Shown here: positions 1-10,990 of the stretch, piece by piece | How the letters are laid out: each line of letters begins with the position of its first letter | Position numbering within the stretch: position 1 is the first letter of the stretch | Assembly: GCA_019054805.1 (NCBI GenBank) | Contig: JAHQIY010000010.1 | Coordinates: forward strand, 417,501 to 481,500 | Origin: Brachionus manjavacas | Taxonomy: Eukaryota > Rotifera > Eurotatoria > Ploima > Brachionidae | DNA length: 64,000 nt | Reading direction: 5' to 3' | Made by a program: the position numbers and the translations under genes | The notes under the pieces: generated by a model | Seen by the model: the letters and a program-made list of their open reading frames with translations, nothing else | Told to the model about the DNA's origin: nothing | The model's database searches: none

Positions 1-79
1 TAATAAAAAATTTCATTTTTTTTTACGATTTAATTTTTTAATTTTTTCACCGCCAGAATTTGCTAAAATTGAAAAGATA

Positions 80-1428
80 TTATAAAAGTAAAGAAGCAAG
101 TTAGTTAGAATACTTCGGCTTCATTATAGATTCTAATCTTGACCTTAACACACAGGCAGTTATAAATTTTAAAAAAGTTCAGGGGAGCTTTTTTGGAGTT
201 TCCTATCTTCTTCCTAAAAATAGTCCTGCCTCTTCACCTAAATTCAAATCATTTAAATACAAGACTTATTGTTTATCTAAATTCACATATGGTCTTGAGG
301 CTCTCACTCTTAATTCGACCACAAAGGATTCAATAAATAAATTTCAAAACAACTTAATTAGACAAATGTTTGGTTTAAAAGCCTACTGTCACATGTCACG
401 AGTCTTAAAAGTAATGAAAGTATTCAACTTTGATGAACTTTATCTTTTTTCAAAACTAACTTTTATTGATACAATTAAATATAATTAACTTAATGCCTTG
501 CCCCCTAATGCATTGCACTTAAAACCAGAATTCTGGATTTTAATGCTGCATTTAACCCACTTTTTTTTCCAGATAAGCTGCGACTAAAAATGCTGCAGTT
601 AATGTCAAAATTTCGGTATAAATGCCGCATTAAAAATGTAAAAAATAATAAAAATATATTTTTATCAATTTAAATAAAATTTCGTGACGCATTAAAACTC
701 AAAATTTTAACTTTACATGCATGCATTATGTCCGAAGAAAATTTTTTGTGTTTCAAATTTTGAAACAATTGAAAAAATAGAAAAATATATTTTTATAATA
801 TTTTACATATTTAATGCGGCATTTGTACCAAAATTTTGATATTAACTGCAGCATTTTTAGTCGCAGCGTATCTGGAAAAAAAAGTGGGTTAAATGCATGC
901 ATTAAAATCCAGAATTCTGAAAATAAATGCCACATTAGGGGGCAAGGCATTACGGTATCTCTCATCACAATTTTTAAAATCTATGCTAAGTGACCCCCTC
1001 TAATAAATCTTTTCTCTCCGATTTGGTACTTATTTCCAAGTACCAGGGTAATTTGAAACTGAAACCTCAAAAATTACAGTAAATATAAACCAACTTAAAG
1101 GAAATCTTAAGATTAATCTGATTTTTAATGATGGTATATCTGATTAAATTTGGTTATGTCTTTGCAATTTAAAATTAAAACATTACCGAACTGTCTTAAT
1201 TGAGCTAATTCAAAATAAAAGAAATTCATAAATTTTGGTCCAAATTATCTTGCTTTCTAACTTTCAAGCCTTTTTCTAGTTTCGAACTAGTTTTTTTTTT
1301 ATATTTATAATTTTATTTTCAAGTAATAATTTTTCATAATTAAAAAAAAAAAACACAAAAAAAATTTTTTTTATTTTTTTTAATTTTCTTTAAAGCTGTT
1401 AATTCAATTCAATAAATAAATAAATAAA
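80..1428 (+). mobile_element. Non-LTR retrotransposon 3' fragment (copy A, plus orientation)
   Basis: A reading frame from about 135 to 486 encodes the end of a reverse transcriptase: a YFGFIIDSNLDLNTQ stretch (the usual post-catalytic 'YLGxxID' block), then LSKFTYGLEAL and FQNNLIRQMFGLKA, typical of LINE C-terminal regions. The frame ends in TAA at 485-487. A 3' untranslated part follows and ends near 1397-1428 in an (AATA)n tail. The copy lacks the catalytic core, so it is dead. It is interrupted by an inverted-repeat element at 488-955. A second copy of the same sequence lies in opposite orientation at 10093-10990. The 5' break near position 80 is approximate. Confidence 0.75.
488..955. 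mobile_element. MITE/foldback element inserted in LINE copy A (TA target duplication)
   Basis: A 468-bp element with inverted terminal arms of about 180 bp. The arms share the outer core taatgccttgccccctaatg (491-510; reverse complement near 933-952) and run on through matching ttctggattttaatgc and gcgactaaaaatgctgcag blocks to about 668 and 768. It has no coding capacity. The sister LINE copy at 10560-10590 reads straight through the site, so the insertion point is exact and flanked by a 2-bp TA duplication (486-487 and 956-957). TA duplication fits Tc1/mariner-type mobilisation. The first two or three bases of each end do not match. Confidence 0.85.
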
Positions 1429-3127
1429 AGGAATAATAAGTATATAATTTAGACTAAATTACTTTGTCAATTTATCTTTTTTAATTTTCTCTTATATAAT
1501 ACTTTGACTAAATTCACTATCATTTTATTTTTTTAATCTGAAAAAGCAAATTAAAAAATTAAAAAATTAAAATGAATTCTATCGCATTTTACTATTTAAT
1601 TTTTGAAGGCGCTTTTTTAGTTTTTCATTTCATCTTTTGTTGGTTAACCATTTTGTAAATAATGTTTTTCATAGTAAAGTTGTGAAAGCGAGATAAAAGA
1701 TTTTTTACTTATTAAGTTTCTAGTATTTACACTTAATTCATTAATTGAACTTATTTTAGTTAAATAATTTTTTTTAAAATAGGTCTATTGATGTTTTGCT
1801 GTTTACAAAAATTAATTTTAGCTATTTTGAACATGGCTAATTTTATTTTGCAATTAACTCTAAACAAATAGCTAAAAATACATTTAGCTATTATGACACT
1901 GGCTGTTTTGACATAGAGCTCTGATAGTTGATTTTTTTGTTAACCCTTTTAAATTTTAACTTTAGCAATCTAAACTAAAATTATTAATTTTTATTATCAT
2001 ACGTAACAACTTCTAATTACTTCATTGTTAATAGATAATTATAAAAAACACTATTTTCATTAAATCTCTTAAATTTGAATTTTATTTATTTCTTGCTTTT
2101 AAAGACGAAATATTAATATAATTCTGAAACATCTGCTAATAAAGCTTAAAACTAGTTTAAAATTTCCGTTGAAAAATTAAATTTAAAAAAAGAAAAGGTA
2201 GATTTTTTATTTTAAAATTTGATGAAATTTCAACAACTTAAATTAAATGAATTAAAAACTACATTATTACAGTTCTTTGAATTGGTATCAAGGAGTGAAT
2301 TAATCATGATAATAAAGTTAGTTTCAATTCAATTTAAAAGATCGAGTCGATCTTTAAAACATGAATAACTTTTTTACTAAAAGAGATAATTCAGTTCTGT
2401 AAAAAGCTTAATTTAAGGCAAATTGGCTTAATGGAGTAAAATAAATCTACAAAATACTCTGCAATTTTCTGTATTTTGCACTCCATTAAAAAGTATTCCA
2501 ATCAAGCAGAGTTTTGGCAGACATATATATTTAAATTAGGCAAATTTGCTTAACCATAAAGCATTTAACTGAACTAAATTATCTCTTTTAGTAAAAAAGT
2601 TATACAAATTTTTCTGAATTGAAAAGATCAAATAGAAATGGAAACTTCAAATAGAACTTCACAACCTCCAATTAATCTTTTGAAAAAAATTAATTTTTTT
2701 CGATTGATTTTTATCAAGGAAGGTAAGGAAGCTAATAAAGATGAAATAGTATTTAATCGTTAATATGATTTGTAAACGAAGAAAAAATATCTGGGCCTTA
2801 CAACAATTCAATTTTAAAAACAATTCTAAAAAAATTTTATGATATTTAATTAAATTTTATCTTTTAAAATTGCTTATTTTAAAAATTTAAATAGAGCTTA
2901 AGCAACTTTAACTTTATAAAGTCTTTTTAAATATTTATAAAATAAATAGAGAGTAAACTTTTAATCATTTTAAAAAATTTAAAATCAAAAACAGACAAAA
3001 ATATTTTAATTGTTTCTTTCAATCGAAATAAAATTATTAAAAAGATAAGAATTATGAAAAGATGGATATCTTAAATTAATATTCAAACTGAATAAAATTT
3101 AAAAAAAAATCAACTAAAAATTAAACA
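1429..3127. other. AT-rich non-coding stretch with one foldback element
   Basis: No supportable gene. Apart from the inverted-repeat element at 2349-2629 I see only AT-rich simple sequence. The part nearest 3127 lies just past the stop codon of the minus-strand coiled-coil gene and would hold its 3' untranslated region. Confidence 0.5.
2349..2629. repeat. Small foldback (inverted-repeat) element, about 280 bp
   Basis: Two arms are near-perfect reverse complements. The left arm at about 2364-2396 contains ttttttactaaaagagataa. The right arm at about 2571-2602 contains ttatctcttttagtaaaaaa with one or two mismatches. Pairing continues outward to gatctttt at both ends and partly inward (ggcaaatt-type and actccatta blocks). 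It has no ORF. It looks like a MITE; no target duplication could be assigned. Confidence 0.6.
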
Positions 3128-6100
3128 CTAACCATTTGAAATTTTTTCATTATTTGGATATGTGAATTGGAATGCTTTGAAATTTTCTTTTTCAGATATA
3201 TTTTGATCAATTTGAGCGAATAAACCATTATTTTCGGTTCGCATATGAAATAATTCCTGATCTTTTGATAAAATTTGAGAATTTAAGTCTTGTACTTTCT
3301 CAGTCAATTTGTTGCATTGATTTTCTACTTCTATCAAACCTCTCAAATCAGTTTCCAAAGATTGATTTAGCGATTTGAGTGCATCGACCTCTCTGATCAA
3401 TTCCGTATTTTGATTTTGTAACTGTTTCTCGATAGACTGGACTAAATCAAACTTTGAAATTAGTGAATTAAATTCATTCTGTCGGTGCTGAAGCTCTGAC
3501 TCCAATGTTTGAATCGAAATTTGATATTGTTCCTCTTTTTTTGACATTTCTTTTTTTAAATCGTCAATAAAGGCTTCTAAATCGTTCACTTTGGTCGAAC
3601 ATTGTGTAAAATCTAATTCATCTTTTACTGTATTGGTAAATTCTGAGCTCAAAAAATCATTGATAACAAGCTCTTTACGTTCATTTTCCAAAACTTCTTT
3701 CTCAGATCTCAAAGAATCAACATCGCAAAGAAGATCCATATTTTTTTTCTGCAATTCTCGCCTTGATTGTTCTAATTCATTAATTTTGCACTGCATCTCC
3801 TGCTCACGGACTTCGCATGTGTTTTTTTCTTCCTTGTCCTTTTCATTTGAGTTTAATAGTTCTTCATTTATTTTCTCGAGTCGATTAATTGTGTCGATAT
3901 TTCGTTGATTAATAATTTCTCGAGATTGCTCATCAAGAAGGTGAGAGTTTTGTTGTTGAAGTGAAATAATTTGATCTTCCAGTATTTTGTTTGAATTTTG
4001 CCACTCGACCAAATTTTGGCTTAGCTGACTACTTATGTTTTGTTTTTCCAAAATCGAATCTTCCAATTTAGATATTTCTTGTTCAATGTTCAAAACCTGA
4101 CAATCAAATTCTGTCTTTTTTCGTTCAAGAACATTAATATTATCAACAAGATTAGTATTGGCTTTAAATTGTTCTAACATTGTATTGAGGTCATTTATTT
4201 TTTGATCTTTTAACTCAATCACTTCTTTCAGTGAATCAATTTCTTCATTAATTGTTTGTTGTACTTCGAATTCTTTTTTCAATTCATCGATTTCTTTGTT
4301 TTTCTTATCGGTTATTTCTTTAATGACATTTTCATAGTTCTTTTCTACTTGGTCATTTAACTTCAAAGTTAATTCCATATTATGGCTTTGATATTCCAAA
4401 ATTTTTGCTTCAAGCATCTCGTTTGCATTATTCCATTCTTTTAAATTATGCTCCAGCTTTTCATTTAACGCTTCATTTTCAGATATTTTATTTTGAAGAA
4501 TTTTTATTTCATTTTCAAGTTCATTTGTTTTATTTTCGAGATTTTTTTTGTTTGTTTCGAAATTCTCGATGCTTTTTGACAATTTATTCAGATTAGAGTA
4601 TTGCTCAATCTTTTGATTTAGTTTCTCGATTATCCTATTTTTTGATTCCGATTGCTCAAGAATTTCTTTTTTCTGTTCTCCATGCAAGATATTTAGCTTT
4701 TCATCTGTAGATGATTTAGTTAAGTCTTTCTCATTTCTGATTAATGTGAGTGAATCTTTAATCGGTTCAGATATTTCATCAGAACTTTCTAATTTATGCG
4801 TGTAATCAATGTTATTTTTTCTGAGTTTTGGTCAGTAAAATCGAAATTTCCCTTTAAATCATTAGTCTGATTCCAAACTGTTTGTTTTTTAGCTCTGACA
4901 AATTTATGAGTAAATTTTCAATCCTAATTTCTTTGTGTTTCAGCTGCTCTTCGTATTCCTGTTTTAATTTTGAAATAGTGTCTTCGGAATTTGATATTTT
5001 GGCTTCAAATGATTGATGCGATATTGTTAAATCACTATTTTGAGCCTGAAGTTCAATAATTTGCTTTTCCAATACTCTATTTGCATTTTCCCATTCCATC
5101 AAGTTTTCACTCAAATTAGAATATAACTCTTGATTTTTAATTATTTCAATTTCGATTAACTTAATACTGCTCTCCGTCTCTTCCATATTATTTTTTGTTG
5201 TAATGATTGAATTAAATGAATCATCAGAATCATCATGATCTGTTTGGGTATCCTTATCAATCGATGATCCAAATTTTTTCTTAATTTGCATGTAATTTTC
5301 ATCTACATTTTGTTGATAATCGCATTCACTTTTTGTGGTATTATTTCTAATTAAACTATTTTCTTGCTCGTCTAGATTATTTTTATGAAAAAAATCATTA
5401 GATTTTTCAAAATATCAGAATTCTGTTTTTGGGTTTCTAAAATTTGATTCTCGATTATCTCATTAGCTTGTTGCCATTGTTGAAGATTGTCAACAAGCTG
5501 CTTATTCAATTCTTTAAATCCATCAATTTCTGTTTCCAAACTTTCTATTCTTAATTTCGATTCCAATTTGCTGTTCTCAAGTTCTTTGAGTTTTTTATAA
5601 ATATCATGCTCTTCATTCTTTAAATTTTCAAAACTCTCTTGCAATGAGGAGATATTTTTTTGATCGCTTGCAAATTGCTCGTTCAATTTCTCATTCAAAT
5701 TCTGTTTATTCGTAATTTCCTTTTCCAGAATTTGATTAGCATTCTGCCATTCTAACAAATTAACATTTAATTTTTCATTTATTTCTTGTTGATGTAAAAT
5801 ATCTTGCTCGAATTGCTTTATTTTTTGATCTAGTCTAAAATTTTTATCCTCAAGATCCTGACTTGCTTCAGTCGCTTGGAGAACAATCCTTATTTCTTGT
5901 ATCTCGCTTCTTAATTTGGCAATTTCTTCGTCTTTTGAATCCAAATCATTTCTCAAAGTAATAATATCGCATTCAGATTGTAATTTTAAAGTATCCAATA
6001 TGTTCAATTCGCTTTCAAGCTTTTCATTTTTCAGTTTTAACTCATTTATTTTATCATTTTTATCGTCACTTTCAATGATATCTGTATTTCTATCTTCTCT

Positions 6101-7942
6101 TTCTTTCATTTGTCTTTTTCTATCATCCTCATATGTGTTTAAAATATATTTCAGTTGATCGATCTCTTTCTTTAACTTTTGGTTTTCTTCTTTTTCTTTA
6201 ACACCTTGTTTTACTTGTGCCATCAATTTAAATTTTTGTTTATTAATTGATATTAATTCATTTGATTTTGCATCTGATCTTTCTAATTCGATTTCTAATT
6301 TTTTTTTTAAACGTTCAATCTCCATTTCATATTCATAGATTTTTGATTCGAGTATTTGTTTCTCATTTTCAAATATTTCTGTCTTCTTTAATAAATTTTT
6401 TTTAATTTTTTCATGATTTAACGATTCGTGATTTAATAAATCTATTTTTTCATTCTTTGCCTTTAAATCTTTTAATTTTGATTCATATTCTTTAGAAATT
6501 TTTTCAGTTTCAATTATTAGCATTTCATTATACTTTTTTGCTTCATTTATCTGTATCGCCTCACAACTATCGTTTAAGATTTTTTCATATTTTTGGATAA
6601 ACACATTATGTTCTCTTCTAATTATATCTGTTTCAATTTGTTCCAAATTTTTTACCAAATCTTCTTTTTCTTTCAGACATCTCAATTTTACGTCTACTGA
6701 TTCTTTGCTGAGCGCATCGTTTTCTCTCTGCAAACGATCAATCAATGAAGCTTGTTCGTTTTTTTTGCTTAATTCAAGATTAAGTTTTGTTTGTAATTGA
6801 TCATTTTCATTTAATAATTCTTTCATGTTCTGATAAAGTCCTGATTTTTCACTGTTTAAACGATTTAAGTCATTTCTTAATGATTCTATATCATTCAAAA
6901 ACTGCGTTTTACTTAGGCTCGTTGACTCTAACTCAATGTGCATTTGGGCTATTTTTTGCTTTAGATCATCAGCAACTTGGTCTTTTGATCTTATTTCGTA
7001 TTTTAGTTTATTAATTTTTATAATTAATAACTCGTTTTCTTCACGTAACCGGCTTATTTCTGAATTTAAGTAGTTAGTATTTGAATAAGCATATCCGATT
7101 TTATCAGAATGCTCATCATTCGTAATTAAAGAGCTTTGACTATTTGTGCGACTTAGCCAGCTTGTTTGTTTTTTTTTATTTTTAGAAAGCGAAGTCGAAT
7201 CTTTAAATTGATGTGCTTGTGGACTTTTAGAAGATTTTGGCGATTGAATTGTTAATTCATCTATATTTACGTTTCTGAGTAATTCTTCAGCATGTTGCAA
7301 AACTTTGTCTATGTCAATAGATGTTTGGTCAATAATATTAGGTGAGTCATCTTTGATAAGATTAAGTTTGATTAAAAATATAATTAAAAAATTTACTTAA
7401 AATTGATTCATTTGTACTTAATTTGTTGTTAGAATCCATTTTTAAAAAATTATTTACTTTATTTTTGTTCAAATTATTATCATTATTTGATTTTTTAAGC
7501 ATTGATTGAATAATATTTTTGGATATTTCTTTTGATCCGTGATGTCTCAATGATTCTTTAATATTTGATCGGCTTTTCTCACTTTTTAAAATGGACTCGT
7601 CAAAATCTAAATAAAGCTATTTAAAAAATTACTAAATTAGATTTTATAAGTAATGTAAAAATTTTGGAAAATTTTTTTCGTATATACAATAATCGGGAAT
7701 GTTTAAAAACAAAAAGAAAAAAGAATCTAACTTCGAATATTTTTGGAATCTTCCTTAATTCCAGAGTGATATGTCTCTCGTTTTTTGAATAATTTAAAAA
7801 ACGGCAGAGATTCTTGCTGAGGAAAATCACAGTCAAAGTTGACTAAGTCTTGAAGTGAACTGACAGATTGTTGATTACAACGTTGGTCATCAGCCTCAAA
7901 AGTAACTTGTTCTATGGCTAAACGTGATGACGAAAAAGCCAT
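3128..7942 (-). CDS. Large coiled-coil protein, about 1,550 residues, with five NLxEWxNAN repeats (three frame breaks)
   Basis: The family is not recognised. Exon 1 (7942-7732) starts MAFSSSRL. Exon 2 is 7606-7397, exon 3 is 7350-3128, and both introns have GT-AG ends. Residues 1-230 are polar and serine-rich. The rest is almost unbroken heptad coiled coil. A 9-residue motif NLxEWxNAN, followed by xxLExxIxxxQxxN, recurs five times (about residues 670, 764, 890, 1112, 1256). KDTQT at 5255-5241 matches the KxTQT motif bound by dynein light chain LC8. The frame is broken by -1 shifts in homopolymers at 5388-5394, 4885-4890 and 4815-4820. Restoring one base at each site gives one continuous frame. 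The stop at 3128-3130 overlaps a possible splice donor, so further exons cannot be excluded. It could be a golgin, centrosomal or ciliary scaffold; the sequence does not decide. Confidence 0.75.
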
Positions 7943-10092
7943 TTTGTCATCAAATTCTAGTTTGCTAAATTAATAAACAAAAATTTCGGTATCTTAAGAA
8001 TCAAAAAATCAACAAATTTTAAATACTTTCAAACATAATTGACTCATTCTTAAATTACCAAGCAAACTAACAACTTAATGCTAGCGAATATTATTAATTT
8101 ATAGAAAAAAAAAATTAAAATTTTAGGCAAATAAAACGAACTAGTATGCGTGGCATTTTTTCTTATAAAATTTTCAACCTAATGCAAAATAAAAACAAGG
8201 AATATATTTTTTATGAATAATGAGTTTCAGCTTGAACTATCATTTTAACTTAGATAGGTTTAGATCAAGAATTTTAATTTTATTAATATTAAATGTAATT
8301 TTTAAGGTTGTTTTTTTGATACAATGATTGTGTATACGTATCAGTCATCTATAAAAAATATTTTTAACTCAACTTATGTGAATTTAAATCTGATATAGAC
8401 ACGAAATATTTTTTTACTTTAGATTCCCGAACAAATTATCTTTCAACTTCATAGTGAAAATAAAAAAGCTTTTACAACATACAAAAACAAATTTTATAAA
8501 AATATTTGGAACAATCTTTACCAGTAATTTTAATTGTTTCAAATATAAGACAAATAGGACTCTATTAATTTAAAATTAGTTTAATATGAATTTCCACAAA
8601 GAAAAAAAAGTAAATCTAAAAAGCTTCCAGTGAATTTGAAATGAGGTTAAATGAGGTTAATAAACAATATTTCTCTACCAATATTAAATATTCACAAACC
8701 AAATTATTTTGTAAATGAGTTTATTCATATTCAATTGAATGGCAAAATTATATTTACATTTATTAAGGAAAAATAACTGCTTAAAAATAAAAACTCAAAA
8801 ATACTCAACTGCGACAAATTATTTTGATGATCTGAATTAATTTTTAAATCAAAATTTTATCAAAACAGAACTAACTGATTTTATAGTAGTAGTAGTAAAT
8901 ATAACTGCGACCCGACTCGTCGAGTTAAGCCATAAGGCTGTGGCAGAAATAGTTATGTGATAAAAAATATTTATTTTAAAATAAATTGAATTTTTCAGCC
9001 TAAAAAATCAAAAAAAATCGAAAATTTTCATTTTTTAAGTTATAAATGCTAAAAATTAAGTGTTGATAATTTTTTATTTGATAAAAACTATGATTTCTCT
9101 CGTAACAACTTTTCAAAATTAAACCGAAAGAGGTAAAAAAATTTTCCAATTGAATATTTTTAATCGCCATATCAGATAAGATTAGTTTTTATTTTTATTG
9201 GTGATGATCTTGATGAAACAGTGGACGAAAGCGATTAAAGTAAAAAAATTGCTGAAAAGTTATCAAATTTAATTTTACCTAAAATAGAAATTAAAAAAAA
9301 ATAAAAATTTATGCAATAGGTAAAATATTTATTTTATTCTATTAAATTTTAATCAAAGGAAAAAATTTCATTACAAATTCAATCTATCAAATTATATTTA
9401 ACTTTAATATAGAAAGTATTGACTGAAAAAGATTGGAAATCAAACTTTTTAAAATCGCACGATCTAAGTGGAAAATGAAATTTAAAAAATTAAGTATCCC
9501 TTGATTTTTTGCTCTTTAAGTTCTTAACATTTAATCAGGTTTTGAGTCTGTTTTTTAACATTGAATCACTAATCAAAATCACAATTATAGAACAAAATTG
9601 AATTATAAAAATGAAAATTTTAATTATTTTAAAAATAAATATCATTTAAAAAAATATTATTCAGTTTATCAATGAAAATCAAATTCGCTTATTTTAATTC
9701 AGCTTATTTTTTTTTAAAACTCGCTTTGAATTTCAATTTCTAATGGCCTTTCTTCTTTTGATTTATACAGCGTATTTTGATAAAGCTCTACTTTAACTTC
9801 ATCATTTGAAGTTAAAAGCTGCAGACTAAATTTTTTGATTAGTAAACTATAAAAATAAATAAATAATTTTTATTCGAAAATTTTAAATTCTTTTTCACAT
9901 TTTTATGACTTTTCTTTCACTTTCAGAATATGTTTTTTTAAAATTAAGTGGTCCGCAAAAAATTAATGAAAATAACGCTTTAATTTATTTATTTTTTAAA
10001 ATACTTGCTCTGAGATTTTAAAATTGATATCATGAAATATATTGGTATTTTTTTACCAAAAAATTATTAGAAATTAAGTTCACTTGTTATTA
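7943..10092. other. Upstream region of the coiled-coil gene; AT-rich, one LINE tail
   Basis: No supportable gene. The sequence next to 7942 would contain the minus-strand promoter and 5' untranslated region, but no element can be named. A short LINE 3'-tail remnant sits at 8885-8945. The rest is AT-rich without recognisable features. Confidence 0.45.
8885..8945 (-). mobile_element. LINE 3'-end remnant with trinucleotide tail
   Basis: A (TAG)4 microsatellite at 8885-8896 borders a short GC-richer block containing the palindrome actcgtcgagt and gccataaggctgtggc. The same arrangement, (TAG)n next to a hairpin-bearing GC block, occurs at the 3' ends of the reverse-transcriptase remnants at 28712 and 38158. 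I read this as the last bases of a 5'-truncated copy in minus orientation. No coding part remains. Confidence 0.45.
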
Positions 10093-10990
10093 TTATTATT
10101 GAATTGAATTAACCTCCTTTAAGGAGAAGTAAGAAGAAAAAATAAAAAAGAGAGAAAAATAATAATAAAATTTTTTGTGTTTTTGTTTTTTTTTAAAAAT
10201 GAAAAAATTGTTACCTAAAAATAAAATTTTAAAATAAAAAATCAACGTTAGTTCAAAAATAGAAAAAGGCATGAAAGTTAGAAAGCAAGAAAACTTGGAC
10301 CAAAATTCATTTTGAATTATCTCATTTAAGAGAGTTCGGTAATGTTTTAATTTTAAATTGCAAAGACATAACCAAATTTAATCAGATATACCATCATTAA
10401 AAATCAGATTAATCTTAAGATTTCCTTTAAGTTGGTTTATATTTACTGTAATTTTTGAGGTTTCAGTTTCAAATTACCTTGGTACTTGGAAATAAGTATT
10501 AAATCGAAGGAAACAGATTTATTAGTAGGAGGGGGGGGGGGTCACTTAGCATAGATTTTAAAAATTGTGATGAGAGATAATTATATTTAATTGTATCAAT
10601 AAAAGTTAGTTTTGAAAAAAGATAAAGTTCATCAAAGTTGAATACTTTCAGTACTTTTAAGACTCGTGACATGTGACAGGAGGCTTTTAAACCGAACATT
10701 TGTCAAATTAAGTTGTTTTGAAATTTATTTATTGAATCCTTTGTGGTCGAATTAAGAGTGAGAGCCTCAAGACCATATGTGAATTTAGATAAGCAATATG
10801 TTTTGTATATACATGATTTGAATTTAGGTGAAGAGGTAGTACTATTTTTAGGCAGAAGATAGGAAATTCCAAAAAAGCTGCTCTGACTTTTTTCTTAAAT
10901 TTATAACTGCTAGTGTGTTAAAAATTTGAATCTTTAATGAATCCTGAGTATTCTAGCTGATTTGCTTCCATTTATAAGTTCGGATCCATT
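10093..10990 (-). mobile_element. Non-LTR retrotransposon 3' fragment (copy B, minus orientation)
   Basis: This is the inverted sister of the fragment at 80-1428. On the minus strand, 10699-10499 encodes the same MFGLKAxCHMSRVLKVxKVF block as copy A, and the 3' untranslated part and tail ((AAT)n instead of (AATA)n, near 10097) also match. It has no MITE, so it preserves the empty site. A run of 11 G at about 10531-10541 replaces a shorter C-rich tract in copy A. Both copies stop at nearly the same 5' position (about 80 and 10980). Confidence 0.75.

Noticed and set aside
753..968. 71-residue minus-strand ORF
   Set aside because: It lies across the right arm of the 488-955 inverted-repeat element and its flank; the reading frame is a by-product of the repeat.
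3591..3908. Plus-strand ORFs within the coiled-coil gene (also 4405-4596, 5916-6158, 6787-7014)
   Set aside because: They are antisense shadows of a lysine/glutamate-rich frame and have serine/phenylalanine-rich, non-protein-like composition.
7621..7836. Minus-strand ORF overlapping the end of coiled-coil exon 1
   Set aside because: It reads the intron and the exon in a different phase; exon 1 in the phase used (7942-7732) joins exon 2 in frame.
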